Shown here: piece after piece, positions 27,009 through 36,639 of the stretch
Layout of the letters: every line of letters begins with the position of its first letter
Position numbering within the stretch: the first letter of the stretch is position 1
From: Photobacterium sp. DA100
Lineage (GTDB): Bacteria; Pseudomonadota; Gammaproteobacteria; Enterobacterales; Vibrionaceae
Direction of reading: 5' to 3'
DNA length: 64,000 bases
Assembly (NCBI RefSeq): GCF_029223585.1
Contig: NZ_CP119423.1
Span: 1,674,001-1,738,000 of the forward strand
The notes under the pieces: generated by a model
Told to the model about the DNA's origin: nothing
The model's database searches: none
What the model saw: only the letters and a program-made list of their open reading frames with translations
Translations under genes and position numbers: made by a program

Positions 27009-28157
27009 ATGACAACGTATTTCGATATTCTTGGAGTAAAAAAGAATACCCCTTTGGCAGATGTGAAGCGGCGATACAAGTTGCTCTCAAGCCGGTGCCA
27101 CCCCGATAAAGGGGGATCCAAATCTATTATGCAACTGGTTGGGCTGGCGTATGAGAAGATCCTGTCAGGGCACGGGCACGAAGAAGCCGTTCACGTGGTT
27201 TACCTCAAACCCAATGACCAGGCCGCTGTATGGAAAACGAAGTGTCAGCAGCTTGAAGATCAAAACCAAGACTTGCACCGTCGCAATGAGCTGCTGGAGA
27301 AAAAGCTCAAAGCAGCATTAGAGAAGCAGAACGCGCAACAACAAGAGAAAGTGCCGACAGACGCCGAAGCGAAACAGAAACAGATACAGGATGAAGATAT
27401 GCAGGCACTGAGGCGTGAAAACCGCCGCTTGCAATCCCAGATAGATGTTCTTCGCCGCGAGAAGAAAAGCACAAAAACAGCTGTTGTGAAATCCGAAATA
27501 CCCGGTCAACTGGTTGCGGCTTCGCAAAGATTGACGCCGGTCGTTGCCGGTCAGATCAAAGCCATTGGCAGGAGCCGCTACTGGGGGCGTTTGGCAATGC
27601 TTGCCATACCTATTGTGTTGGTATGGGTTGCGATAGGGCCGGGTAAAGAACCTTTGATGAGTGCCTGGGACAGTCTCAACCCCGAGCCGCAGAGAGTCAG
27701 CAAGCCAACAATGAGATTGCTGCACCACGATACGACCCAGACCCAGAGCTCAAATACTGAGCATGTTGTGTCTCCAGAAGGTGTCGCGCTAGATAGAGAA
27801 GTAATTGTGCCACGCATCAAACTCAGCGGTGATGTTGGTATCTGGCAGGTGAGTAAGTTCGAGAATACGCCGAACTACTATATTAGTGTGCGCAGTGAAA
27901 AAGGATCATATGTGATCAAAAGCTGCGACGGCGATTTCCAGTATTACAAGAACACTTTGCTGCGCTCGGGCAGAATGGCGGCTAATTTGATTTATAGCCG
28001 AGATGAGCGGCATTTTGAAATCTATGATATCCCTTACGGCAATGGCTCGTTCGCCCATAACTGGGCGAAGAGCAAAAGTTTGTTGATTAACAACGAGTAC
28101 TTTCCCAATAAGAACTTTTCTAATTCTTTCAGTGCTCTGCAGCAGTACTGCCAGTAG
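27009..28157 (+). CDS. Membrane-anchored J-domain protein with coiled coil
   Basis: A 382-residue protein. The N-terminal J domain has the HPD motif at residues 31-33 (SSRCHPDKGG), so it should stimulate an Hsp70. A long, Gln/Glu/Lys-rich coiled coil follows (about 75-150), then one transmembrane segment (about 193-210, LAMLAIPIVLVWVAIGP). A C-terminal extracytoplasmic region of about 170 residues contains two cysteines and no family I know. The topology places the J domain in the cytoplasm. ATG at 27009 has only weak ribosome binding (GGTAAGAATGGA). Confidence 0.8.
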   Translation: MTTYFDILGVKKNTPLADVKRRYKLLSSRCHPDKGGSKSIMQLVGLAYEKILSGHGHEEAVHVVYLKPNDQAAVWKTKCQQLEDQNQDLHRRNELLEKKLKAALEKQNAQQQEKVPTDAEAKQKQIQDEDMQALRRENRRLQSQIDVLRREKKSTKTAVVKSEIPGQLVAASQRLTPVVAGQIKAIGRSRYWGRLAMLAIPIVLVWVAIGPGKEPLMSAWDSLNPEPQRVSKPTMRLLHHDTTQTQSSNTEHVVSPEGVALDREVIVPRIKLSGDVGIWQVSKFENTPNYYISVRSEKGSYVIKSCDGDFQYYKNTLLRSGRMAANLIYSRDERHFEIYDIPYGNGSFAHNWAKSKSLLINNEYFPNKNFSNSFSALQQYCQ

Positions 28158-28196
28158 CAAGATATAACCTCTCGCGGACCAGCTATATACCCATAA

Positions 28197-31100
28197 TCAA
28201 CCCATCTTAGCGGTGCGCAATGTCATATTGCTTACCGCTAAAGGTCTGTACTTGACCGCCATCTTAAATGCGGCAGGCACAAAGTAAAAGGAAACGAGAG
28301 TTGTCAGCAGGGTACCGCCGGCGATAGCCACTGCGAACGGGGGCCAGAATCCACCGCCTGCGAGAATCAACGGCATGAAGCCACCGATGGTTGTGATGGT
28401 GGTAGAGGTAATATGCCGGGTACAGCTCATCACTGCCGCCACAATGGCCTCCAGGTTGCCTTTGCTGGCTTCCGGGCAGCTCTTGAGCTCCGCAAGGATC
28501 ACAATGGCAGCGTTGATCGCCAATCCGACAAGGCCAAGCAAGCCGATGATCACGGTGAAGCCGAACGGGTAGCCAAAGACGGCAACCGAAAGTAAGCCCA
28601 GACCGGCCGAGAGCATACCGACAAAGAAAATGACCAAACTCAACCTAAATGAGTTGAACGAGAGGACAACAACCATTACTAAAAGGGTGATCACCATAGT
28701 CAAATTGGCCATTAAATTCCCAACCGACTCATTGCGCTCTGCGGATTCGCCGCCAAACTCGATGCTGTAGCCACTTGGCATGCTCGAGCGGTACTCTTCC
28801 ATCGCTGCTTGAAAAGGCGCCAGTGCTGTTTGCGGCAGCACTCCAGCGCGGATATAGCCTTCGATGACATTGACTCGCTGGCCGTTGCGGCGGGGTATCG
28901 CCCCTCGACTCGGAGTGAGCGAGAGATCGGCGAGGGCAAAAACGGGTAGCCCGACGACGTTGCTGCCCGCTTTGATTGGTAGTGGTAGGCTGCTCAACTG
29001 GCTCATATCCTCACGACCGTCATCGCTGATCCTTACGCGCACGGGGACCGATTCGGTTGCCTCGATAATGCTCCCGCTCAAGCGGCCGGTGAACGTGGCC
29101 TGGAGCAGTTCGGCAAAACCCTTAAGGCTTAACCCGCTCAGCTGGCTGGCCTCCTCGTTCACATTCAGCCATACCTTCGGGGTGCCGGGCTGCAATGTTT
29201 CTCGGGTATGCGTAACGTTGGGCGTGTTCGCCATGATCAGGCGAATGTCTTCCCCAATTGCTTTGAGCCTATCGAGATTGGGGCCATATAGCCGGACTTC
29301 CAGCGGCGCGTTGAACGGGGGACCTTGCTCGAGTTTTCTCACCAAGATCTGGGCATTGGGCATAACCCGGTCAAACTTGGCTTGAAGGGTGGGGATCAAG
29401 GTGTTAGCCAACTCAAAGTTTCGTACTTTGACCATGGCTTGGGCAAAGTATGGTGCGCCTTGTTGGCGGCTGACCAAATTGTAGTAGAAAGAGGGGAAGT
29501 TGCCGCCGACAAGCCAGCTAACCTGCTCGATACCGTCATAGCCTGCCATGATGCGGTCGACCTGCTTGGTCGCTTCCGCTGTGGCAAAAATACTGGCTTG
29601 CGGAGGCAAGAACAGTTGGATCTCAAACATATCCCTGTCGGATGGCGGGAAGAATTGCTCGGTCAGTTTTGTCGCTGCCCAAAAGCCGGAGAGGGGAAGG
29701 AGGCAGACCAAACAGGCGGTGAGCAACGGGTGTTTGATAGCAACGCGAACGGATCCTTCAAAGCGCTGGCTGAGCGCCGGGAGCACGATTCCGCTATGGT
29801 ACCAGCGCGGATTCCGGTTTATTGCAGGCAGTAAGCGTGACGCAAAACCGGCGACCAGAGTATGGGATATCAGGTATGAGCCAATCAGTGAAAAACAGAC
29901 CGTGATGGCGATAGCCCCGACAAACTCACCGGCAGGGCCGGGCATCAGGAAAATCGGTGCAAAGGCTAATACCGTGGTCAAGGTCGAGCCCAGTAGCGGG
30001 ATCCAAAGATGGTGAATGGCCTCCAGAGCAGCGTCAAGTTTGGCTTTGCCTTGTTGGCGGTAGTGCTGGATGGTATCGACCATGACGATCGCATTATCGA
30101 CCATAATACCGAGTGCGACGATAAGGCCTGTCACTGACATCTGGTTGATCGGCAGCCCAGTGAATTTCATCATCGCGAGGGTTACCAGGCTGGTAAGCGG
30201 CAATGAGAGCGCAACAATAACCGCAGAGCGGAGCCCTAGTGTCAGCAGCAGAACCACTAAGATGATGGAAAAGCCAAGCAGCAAGCTGTTGTTGAGCTCA
30301 GAAAGGCGGGCTTCGGTATAGCTTTGTTGCTCGAAGATGACATCGACGGCGATGTTCGCCGGGATCTGCTGGCGGTATTGCTCCAGCAGCCTGTTCATTC
30401 GGTCCGTCCATTGGTCAACTCGCAACTTGGGCTGCATCCGGGCGGCAACAATAATCGCCGTCTTGCCATTGACCACACCGATTTCCGATGGCGGGCTGGC
30501 AGGCTTGCGTTCAACCTGGGCAATGTCTTCCACGCGAATAAAAAAGCCATTGTCATCCATCGCGATAGGAACACGGCGGACCCTGTCGAGGGTATCCAGC
30601 GAGTCCGAGATCTCTAGCGCAAAGCGGGTATGACCATTGACCAACTCACCGGCGGAGTTTTTGGCATCGGCCTGATCGATAGCCTGTGACAAGGATATGG
30701 CGGAACGGCCAAGGGCACTGGTCGCCGCGGGATCTAAGGTCACCTGGATTTCTTCATCAGGTAAACCATATACATCCACAAACTCAACCCCGTTCATGAT
30801 CCGCATTTGGTTGCCAAGCTCAATGGCATAACGGCGCAAGGTCAGCAGATCGGGCTGGCTCTCGTCTTGCCAGGTCAACGCGGTGATCATGGTGAACGCA
30901 TAGCCGTGGTCGTTATCCAATTCCGGTACAGATGCGCTGGCCGGAAGCAAAGGTACAACATCAGATAGCTTATCCCTGGCTCTGGACCAAACGGGATCGG
31001 AGTCGGTGATGTCGTCGTTAAGCTCAATTCGGATAACTGAGATACCGGGTCTTGAAACAGAGGACAGTTCTTTGATTTCCTCTAGCTGACGCAACTCGGT

Positions 31101-31301
31101 TTCAATTTTTTCGGTGATGAGTGCCTCAACCCGCTCGGCGGTTGCGCCGGGTAAGTGGGTCACGATACTGGCATGGCGGTTATGGATCACCGGATCTTCT
31201 GCCCTGGGCAATGTTGTCAGGGCTGAGAAACCAGCGACCACCAAGAGTGCAATGGCTAATATCAACAGGCGGGTATTGCTGATTATGGCTTCCATCTTCA
31301 T
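28197..31301 (-). CDS. RND efflux transporter permease
   Basis: A 1034-residue inner-membrane proton antiporter of the AcrB/HAE superfamily with twelve membrane segments and two periplasmic lobes. Typical marks are LPGATAERVEALITEKIE, LPLTSLVTLAMMKFTGLPINQMSVTGLIVALGIMVDNAIVMVD (proton-relay helix 4 with Asp pair) and GLLGLVGLAINAAIVILAE. Its ATG region overlaps the end of the adaptor gene by 4 bases, so translation is coupled. No outer-membrane TolC gene is present, so a TolC elsewhere is presumably used. Control is probably by the divergent TetR gene. Confidence 0.93.
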   Translation of the reverse strand: MKMEAIISNTRLLILAIALLVVAGFSALTTLPRAEDPVIHNRHASIVTHLPGATAERVEALITEKIETELRQLEEIKELSSVSRPGISVIRIELNDDITDSDPVWSRARDKLSDVVPLLPASASVPELDNDHGYAFTMITALTWQDESQPDLLTLRRYAIELGNQMRIMNGVEFVDVYGLPDEEIQVTLDPAATSALGRSAISLSQAIDQADAKNSAGELVNGHTRFALEISDSLDTLDRVRRVPIAMDDNGFFIRVEDIAQVERKPASPPSEIGVVNGKTAIIVAARMQPKLRVDQWTDRMNRLLEQYRQQIPANIAVDVIFEQQSYTEARLSELNNSLLLGFSIILVVLLLTLGLRSAVIVALSLPLTSLVTLAMMKFTGLPINQMSVTGLIVALGIMVDNAIVMVDTIQHYRQQGKAKLDAALEAIHHLWIPLLGSTLTTVLAFAPIFLMPGPAGEFVGAIAITVCFSLIGSYLISHTLVAGFASRLLPAINRNPRWYHSGIVLPALSQRFEGSVRVAIKHPLLTACLVCLLPLSGFWAATKLTEQFFPPSDRDMFEIQLFLPPQASIFATAEATKQVDRIMAGYDGIEQVSWLVGGNFPSFYYNLVSRQQGAPYFAQAMVKVRNFELANTLIPTLQAKFDRVMPNAQILVRKLEQGPPFNAPLEVRLYGPNLDRLKAIGEDIRLIMANTPNVTHTRETLQPGTPKVWLNVNEEASQLSGLSLKGFAELLQATFTGRLSGSIIEATESVPVRVRISDDGREDMSQLSSLPLPIKAGSNVVGLPVFALADLSLTPSRGAIPRRNGQRVNVIEGYIRAGVLPQTALAPFQAAMEEYRSSMPSGYSIEFGGESAERNESVGNLMANLTMVITLLVMVVVLSFNSFRLSLVIFFVGMLSAGLGLLSVAVFGYPFGFTVIIGLLGLVGLAINAAIVILAELKSCPEASKGNLEAIVAAVMSCTRHITSTTITTIGGFMPLILAGGGFWPPFAVAIAGGTLLTTLVSFYFVPAAFKMAVKYRPLAVSNMTLRTAKMG

Positions 31302-32434
31302 AGCGCGGCCTCATCGCGAGTATTTAGAGGAAGCGGCAACTTTTTTACCGGTTGCACGGCCTGGCCAGGGACAAGCCGGTGGAGGCCATTCGCAATCAGT
31401 CGCTCACCCGTTGTCAGGGCGCCAGTGACATAGGCATAGCTGTCGTTGGCATGCAGCACTTGGATGGAACGGCGTTCGACCACATGTCGTTTGTCTTCAC
31501 CAAGCATGACAAAGACATTCCAAGTACCACGTAGGCCGTCTGTCATAGCCGAAAGCGGGATCCAATACCCTGGCTTTTCGTGAACGTCACTAAACTGCAG
31601 GTAGGCCAATTGGCCATCGATGACTTCGGCCGACTCAGGCAAAGCAAAGCGGAGCTTGACGGTGCGTGAACCACTATCGATACGCGCACCGGGATTCAAC
31701 AGTGTGACGGGGTAACTCTCTGGGCCGATCTGTAATTTCCAGCTGTCATGGTTGTTGTGATGGTTGTTTAACTTGGCCAGTTGCTTGGCAGGTATACCGA
31801 TATGGGCTTCTTTGCTGGTAGATGCTAGCAGGGTAAGGGTAGGGGCGCCGGTATTGATAACATCGCCCGTCGATACATGACGGGCACTGACGATACCATC
31901 GTAAGGGGCATAGACGGTCGATTTTTCCTGCCTCAGCTGGTTGGCTGTAAGCGCAGCACTGAGTTGTCTGAAGCTAGCTTGTAGTGCCTTGCGCTGACTG
32001 CTGAGCGTATCAATGTCAGCATCGGCACTGAAGCCTTTTTGTTTGAGTGACTGCTGGCGTTTTAAGTTTGCTTCAACCAAATCCAGTTGCGCCGTTATCT
32101 GTGACTGTTGGGCGCGCAGTTCATCAGCCTGGGTGATCAAAAGTTGGGTATCGAGAACAAGCAGTGGCTCACTCGCTTGAACACTATCTCCGACATCGAC
32201 CAAAATTCGTGCGACTTTACCGCCGAGCTCTACGCCTAAATTAGCTTGTTGTCCAGCTTGGACCAAGCCGACGTATTCCCGTTCAACGCTGTAATGATCT
32301 GACGGAGTTAACGTTAGCGTATCTACACTCAGCAGCGGGTGTTCCTGCCGCTCTGATGGTGACGAGGTTGAGGTATTGCATCCACCCAGCAATGCGGAAC
32401 CGATCACGATACCGGCGATTGTTATCCTTTTCAT
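31298..32434 (-). CDS. RND efflux periplasmic adaptor (membrane fusion) lipoprotein
   Basis: A 378-residue adaptor linking the permease to the outer-membrane channel. It is a lipoprotein (lipobox LLGGC, Cys about 19). A biotinyl-lipoyl half (VELGGKVARILVDVGDSVQASEPLLVLD) is followed by a coiled-coil hairpin (about 110-185) and the second lipoyl half (STVYAPYDGIVSARHVSTGDVINTG), then a beta-barrel. It is the first gene of the efflux operon. Two identical 15-bp operators lie in its promoter. Confidence 0.93.
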   Translation of the reverse strand: MKRITIAGIVIGSALLGGCNTSTSSPSERQEHPLLSVDTLTLTPSDHYSVEREYVGLVQAGQQANLGVELGGKVARILVDVGDSVQASEPLLVLDTQLLITQADELRAQQSQITAQLDLVEANLKRQQSLKQKGFSADADIDTLSSQRKALQASFRQLSAALTANQLRQEKSTVYAPYDGIVSARHVSTGDVINTGAPTLTLLASTSKEAHIGIPAKQLAKLNNHHNNHDSWKLQIGPESYPVTLLNPGARIDSGSRTVKLRFALPESAEVIDGQLAYLQFSDVHEKPGYWIPLSAMTDGLRGTWNVFVMLGEDKRHVVERRSIQVLHANDSYAYVTGALTTGERLIANGLHRLVPGQAVQPVKKLPLPLNTRDEAAL

Positions 32435-32479
32435 CTTGCCCTGCCTTACGTTGAGATATCCAATAGACTTGGATATAAA

Positions 32480-32536
32480 ACTAGACTGTCCAGTCCATAT
32501 GTTTAAAAATAACCCATCAGTACTAGACTGTCCAGT
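32480..32536. promoter_or_regulatory. Two identical TetR-type operators
   Basis: ACTAGACTGTCCAGT occurs at 32480-32494 and again at 32522-32536. Each is an imperfect palindrome ACTrGAC-n-GTCyAGT. The centres are 42 bp apart, four helical turns, in the 130-base gap between the divergent efflux and tetR genes. This is the expected layout for autoregulation plus efflux repression. Confidence 0.85.
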
Positions 32537-32583
32537 TTGATTGTATTAAAACTTATGTATGCTTGTTAATTAGAGGTGAGTGT

Positions 32584-33195
32584 GTGTTAACAGCGAGAAG
32601 TGCCCAGAAGAGGGAGCAAATTTTGAAGGCTGCCACAGAGTTATTCTGTGAGCAGGGTTATGGCATCAGCATGGATACCATTGCGGAAAGGGCGCAGGTT
32701 TCAAAGCAAACCGTGTATGCGCATTTCAGGACGAAGGATGAGCTTTTTGACACCTGTATCAGAGCCAAATGTACAGCAAATCAGCTAGATATTAGCTTGC
32801 TGGATGACCCTAGAGAGCCAGATAAAGTATTGGAGGAGTTTGCTTGGCGGTTCCAGAATATGCTGCTGAGTGATGAGGCGTTGAATACCTATAAAACAGC
32901 AGTGCGGCAAAGTGATACCCATCCAGATCTTGCCAGGGTTTATGTGAATGCCGGGCCCAGAAATACGACAGAAATGGTGGCAGCCTATCTCGGCCAGCTT
33001 AGCGCAAGAGGGGTGCTACAGCCTGATTTGAATTGCAATGATGCCGCTTTGCAGTTTTTGCTGATGTGTCACGGCAAGGCTGTATACTGGGCCTATCTAG
33101 GGCAGGACAGCCTGGAAACAGAGCAGGAAAGAAGAGCCTATTTAAAGTCATGTGTCTCAATGTTTTTACTAGGCTATAAAAGTTCCAAAGGTTAA
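32584..33195 (+). CDS. TetR/AcrR-family repressor
   Basis: A 203-residue regulator. The N-terminal helix-turn-helix domain is clear (KREQILKAATELFCEQGYGISMDTIAERAQVSKQTVYAHFRTKDELF). The C-terminal half is a ligand-binding helical domain of the AcrR type. I chose the GTG at 32584, with GAGGTGA eight bases upstream, over a TTG at 32563. It diverges from the RND operon and should bind the twin operators between them. The inducer is unknown. Confidence 0.92.
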   Translation: MLTARSAQKREQILKAATELFCEQGYGISMDTIAERAQVSKQTVYAHFRTKDELFDTCIRAKCTANQLDISLLDDPREPDKVLEEFAWRFQNMLLSDEALNTYKTAVRQSDTHPDLARVYVNAGPRNTTEMVAAYLGQLSARGVLQPDLNCNDAALQFLLMCHGKAVYWAYLGQDSLETEQERRAYLKSCVSMFLLGYKSSKG

Positions 33196-33259
33196 ATTTG
33201 CCAAAATAAATTACTGCTATCTTTATAGATAAGTTTCTTGATGGGTATCAGAGGCATCT

Positions 33260-34063
33260 ATGAAGACACGGTACATCAAAAGTGGAATCGCAGTCCTATG
33301 TATTTTGATGTCACTGCTTTCTGGGGTGGCTCATGCCGCGAAAAGCCGGTTGACGGAGATTATTGACCGGGGCGTTCTGCGGGTGGGAACGACGGGGGAT
33401 TGGAGCCCGATGACGGTACGCGATCCTGCCACAAACTTTTACCGCGGGTTTGATATCGATATCACCACCGAGCTGGCCAAGGATTTGGGGGTAACGGTGG
33501 AATACGTTCCTACGACCTGGAAAAAACTGGTCAACGGTGTTGTGACTGATAAATACGATATGACCGGCAGTGCTTCGCTGAATATGCACCGTGCCAGGTT
33601 GGCCGGCTACAGTAATACCTACTATCAACTGGCATTTGTACCTGTGGTAGCCAAAGCGAACGAGAAACGTTTTCGTAAGTGGAGTGACTTCAATTCGTCG
33701 TCGGTCATCCTTACCACCACGGCAGGTACGGTTCAGCAAAGCTTAGTCGAAGAACTACTGCCCAACGCGCGCAAGCATGCCAGCGAAAACGCAAAACTAA
33801 CCCACCAATACCTGCTCGATAACAAAACCACCGCGATAGTGACCTCGAACATCGAAGCTGCGACACTGGTCAAACGTTATCCTCAGCTGAGCGTGGCCAA
33901 AGTCGATGGGATGCGTTTGCCAACGCCGATAGCCATGCTGCTGCCCAAGGATGATCAAGTTTGGATCAACTACGTCAATCACTGGATCGAGCTGAAGCAG
34001 ACCCAGGGGTTTTTTGATCGTGTTGCCGAAAAATGGGGCCTGGTCAAATTAGATATGCGATAG
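33260..34063 (+). CDS. Periplasmic SBP_bac_3 protein, PheC (cyclohexadienyl dehydratase)-like
   Basis: A 267-residue exported protein (signal peptide 1-26, ending AHA). It has the type-3 solute-binding fold: LTEIIDRGVLRVGTTGDWSPMTVRDPATNFYRGFDIDITTELAKDLGV, then VPTTWKKLVNGVVTDKYDMTGSASLNMHRARL. The RLxxIIxRGVLRVGTTGDxxP start and the ARA-type spacing resemble periplasmic cyclohexadienyl dehydratases (PheC), but no ABC permease is nearby and I cannot confirm catalytic residues. It may be an enzyme or an orphan binding protein. Confidence 0.75.
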   Translation: MKTRYIKSGIAVLCILMSLLSGVAHAAKSRLTEIIDRGVLRVGTTGDWSPMTVRDPATNFYRGFDIDITTELAKDLGVTVEYVPTTWKKLVNGVVTDKYDMTGSASLNMHRARLAGYSNTYYQLAFVPVVAKANEKRFRKWSDFNSSSVILTTTAGTVQQSLVEELLPNARKHASENAKLTHQYLLDNKTTAIVTSNIEAATLVKRYPQLSVAKVDGMRLPTPIAMLLPKDDQVWINYVNHWIELKQTQGFFDRVAEKWGLVKLDMR

Positions 34064-34074
34064 TGGATCGACTG

Positions 34075-34105
34075 CCAGCAGCCAGTAGGATCGGCGGGCT
34101 GCTGG
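34075..34105. terminator. Hairpin between convergent genes
   Basis: CCAGCAGCC and GGCTGCTGG form a 9-bp stem with a 13-base loop, between the PheC-like and NhaC genes. There is no T-tract on either side, so it is only a probable terminator. Confidence 0.45.
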
Positions 34106-34122
34106 AAATCGCAGGGCGGTGC

Positions 34123-35637
34123 CTATGCTTCGGTCAGGGTTGTCGGCTCGACGTATCTGGAACGGTGCCATTTTGACACTAGGTATACCATGCCTGCCTG
34201 AGCGATAAGCGCGAATACCAGGACTGTCGGGCTTGGCATCAGGCCTGCGGCGACAAAGCTCAGCAAAGCAATCGTGCCATTGAGCAGTGCATAGGGTAGC
34301 TGGGTTCTGAAGTGCTCAAACTGATCACAGCCTGATCCTGTCGAAGACAAAATAGTGGTTTCTGAGATCGGCGAGCAGTGATCGCCAAATAGCCCACCGG
34401 ACAGCACCGCTCCGATACAGGCATACAATGGGGCATCGATGGCAATTGCTGTCGGGATAACAAGTGGCATCATGATGGCGAAAGTCCCCCAAGATGATCC
34501 AGTCGCGAAAGAAATGATCGCAGATAGCAAGAAAGCAACGGCAGGTACCAGCCAGTACGGGAAGCCTGCTTGGGCTTGCTCTGCAATATAAGCGGCAGTA
34601 CCAAGCTCTTTACCCACGCTGCTCAGTGTCCAGGCAAGGATGAGTACGATAGCCACTTGCATCATATTTCCCATGCCTTTGAGATATACACCAATACCGT
34701 CATTGAGTTTACGCACGCCATGGAACGCCATCAGCGAGATAAGTGTAATAGCGGCGAAGAAATAGGCACTTGAAAGCGCAGCGCGGAATACTGAACCGGA
34801 CACCTTCTCAAACGGAAAACCGAGTGGTGCCAGCATTAAAATGAGTACTGACGCCATAACAAGAAGAGGGGCAAATACGAAGGAGGCCTTTGCATTTTTA
34901 TGCGTGAAGGTGTTAAGCGTTTCGCTACTGGTTCCGGTAATTATACCTTGCTTGGCTTTTTGCTCTGCAATAGCCATAGGACCAAAATCAAGCTTCTTGA
35001 ATGCGACTAGGGGTACGATGAAAATAGCTAAAAATGCATAGAACTGGAAAGGAATAGCCTTGACGAATGCTTCCCAATCAGTAACTGCGACATCCAAAGC
35101 TGTGAACTCTTTTTGCAGCAAGCCCATGATATAAACACCCCAGCCAATGAAGGGGATCAATATCGCGACAGGGGATGAGGTGGAGTCAATAATAAATGCG
35201 AGCTTTTGCCGAGAAAGCTTGAGCTTGTCAAATAACGGACGGAAAACAGGCCCAACAATCAGCGGCGTGCCCAAATCGGAAAAGAAAATAAAAATACCAC
35301 CAAACCAAGAGGATAGTTGGGCTCGGCATTTGCTGCTTACCCAATGTGTCACCTTGGCAGCAAAGGCCTGGCCGCCACCGGACTGCTCCATCAAAGCAAC
35401 AAAACCACCGATAAAGACCAGCAAAACGATGACGCCGGCGTTATAGCTGTCGGTCAGCTGAGGTACCAAGTAGTCTTTGACCAAAGTGCCGAAGGTCGCT
35501 AATGGAGCAATACCATTGAGCATTACAACCCCACTGAAAACACCGCCAAACAAACCGATGACAACGTTTCGTGTTGTGAGGGATAGGGCAAGGGTAATGA
35601 TGATGGGAATGAGGGAGGTAATTTCAGGTTGAGCCAT
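34123..35637 (-). CDS. Na+/H+ antiporter NhaC-family protein
   Basis: A 504-residue inner-membrane transporter with about twelve hydrophobic segments. The pattern fits the NhaC/arginine-ornithine-type antiporter superfamily: SDLGTPLIVGPVFRPLFDKLKLSRQKLAFIIDSTSSPVAILIPFIGWGVY, then SFATGSSWGTFAIMMPLVIPTA and the diagnostic GGLFGDHCSPISETTILSSTGSGCD. Its real substrate may be Na+/H+ or a small organic solute. It is a single gene with a long upstream region. Confidence 0.88.
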   Translation of the reverse strand: MAQPEITSLIPIIITLALSLTTRNVVIGLFGGVFSGVVMLNGIAPLATFGTLVKDYLVPQLTDSYNAGVIVLLVFIGGFVALMEQSGGGQAFAAKVTHWVSSKCRAQLSSWFGGIFIFFSDLGTPLIVGPVFRPLFDKLKLSRQKLAFIIDSTSSPVAILIPFIGWGVYIMGLLQKEFTALDVAVTDWEAFVKAIPFQFYAFLAIFIVPLVAFKKLDFGPMAIAEQKAKQGIITGTSSETLNTFTHKNAKASFVFAPLLVMASVLILMLAPLGFPFEKVSGSVFRAALSSAYFFAAITLISLMAFHGVRKLNDGIGVYLKGMGNMMQVAIVLILAWTLSSVGKELGTAAYIAEQAQAGFPYWLVPAVAFLLSAIISFATGSSWGTFAIMMPLVIPTAIAIDAPLYACIGAVLSGGLFGDHCSPISETTILSSTGSGCDQFEHFRTQLPYALLNGTIALLSFVAAGLMPSPTVLVFALIAQAGMVYLVSKWHRSRYVEPTTLTEA

Positions 35638-35948
35638 ATAGCGTTCCTTAGCTGTACGTCCAATATCAAAAAGGCGCAGTGAATATCAATGTTATTGGTC
35701 TGAATATATATACAAAGTTATTGCATGTATACCTATCGGGGGGAGGTTTTGCTATTTTTTTTGCTGTCAGTAGATTGTTTTGCTCAAAATACGAACAAAT
35801 CTAGCTTTGTTGTGTGCCGGCTTCTGTGAGCGGTTTAGGTTTACATAATGGACTGATTGCAATATAAGTGACATATAGTGTCGTTAGCATGACGGGAGTC
35901 TCGGTGGATGCAAATGCCGAGAGATAAGCTAAATAAACAAGGAGAAAC
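35638..35948. other. Divergent intergenic region
   Basis: About 310 AT-rich bases between the NhaC gene and yqaB. A TATATATAC stretch near 35705 and a T-run near 35755 are the only notable features. AAACAAGGAG before 35949 is the yqaB ribosome binding site. Confidence 0.35.
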
Positions 35949-36548
35949 ATGGATTTATCAAGCTACAAAGGAATTATTTTCGATATGGATGGCACGTTGG
36001 TTGACTCAATGCCTGCACATCTCGAGGCATGGGAGAAGACCTGTGCGATTCATGAGATACCCTTTGATCGCAATTGGTTCTACGAGTTAGGCGGAATGCC
36101 TAGCATCCGCATTGCCCAGGAGATCAACCGCAGCTTCCGCCAGAACTTTGATACAGAACGCCTCGCCAATACCAAATACAAATTCTACGATGAAATTGCC
36201 TACAAGGCTGAAGTGATTGAGTCGGTATACCAAGTTCTGCTCGACCATAAAGGCAGCAAAAAAATGGCAGTAGGAACGGGAAGCCGCCTGTTCAATGCCG
36301 AGCCGCTTCTTGGCCAAACCGGGATTTTGCCTATGCTCGATGCATTGGTTACCGCTGATGATGTCGTCAACCACAAGCCTAACCCCGATACCTTCCTTGA
36401 AGCCGCCAAACGTATCGGTGTTACACCACATGAATGCGTGGTGTTCGAAGACACAGAATTAGGTCAGAAAGCTGCCCTGGCGGCAGGTATGGATTGTTAT
36501 CTTGTCGTCGATGGTGAAATTACCACGTTGACCAAAGCAACACGCTAG
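35949..36548 (+). CDS. yqaB: HAD-family sugar phosphatase YqaB-like
   Basis: A 199-residue HAD phosphatase of the beta-phosphoglucomutase group. Motif I is IIFDMDGTLVDSMPAHLEAWE (Asp10/Asp12 region), motif II is MAVGTGS, motif III is the lysine in NHKPNPDTFLEAAKRIG, and motif IV is VVFEDTELGQKAALAAGM. All catalytic residues are present. The length and motifs match E. coli YqaB, which dephosphorylates fructose-1-phosphate and related sugar phosphates. AAGGAG lies 6 bases before the ATG. Confidence 0.9.
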   Translation: MDLSSYKGIIFDMDGTLVDSMPAHLEAWEKTCAIHEIPFDRNWFYELGGMPSIRIAQEINRSFRQNFDTERLANTKYKFYDEIAYKAEVIESVYQVLLDHKGSKKMAVGTGSRLFNAEPLLGQTGILPMLDALVTADDVVNHKPNPDTFLEAAKRIGVTPHECVVFEDTELGQKAALAAGMDCYLVVDGEITTLTKATR

Positions 36549-36567
36549 CCATTACCGGACAGTTGAT

Positions 36568-36596
36568 GCCCAAGTACCTTGCAGTGACTTGGGTAT
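36568..36596. repeat. Dispersed palindromic repeat, copy 2
   Basis: CCCAAGT...ACTTGGG followed by TATA. It matches the repeat at 22990-23024 in both arms and in the loop (ACCTTGCAGTG versus AACTTGGAGTG). It lies between yqaB and the next gene and may act as the yqaB terminator. Confidence 0.65.
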
Positions 36597-36639
36597 AAGA
36601 GGTATTCTTCCTGCATTGTTTGAATACCCTGTCATCACC

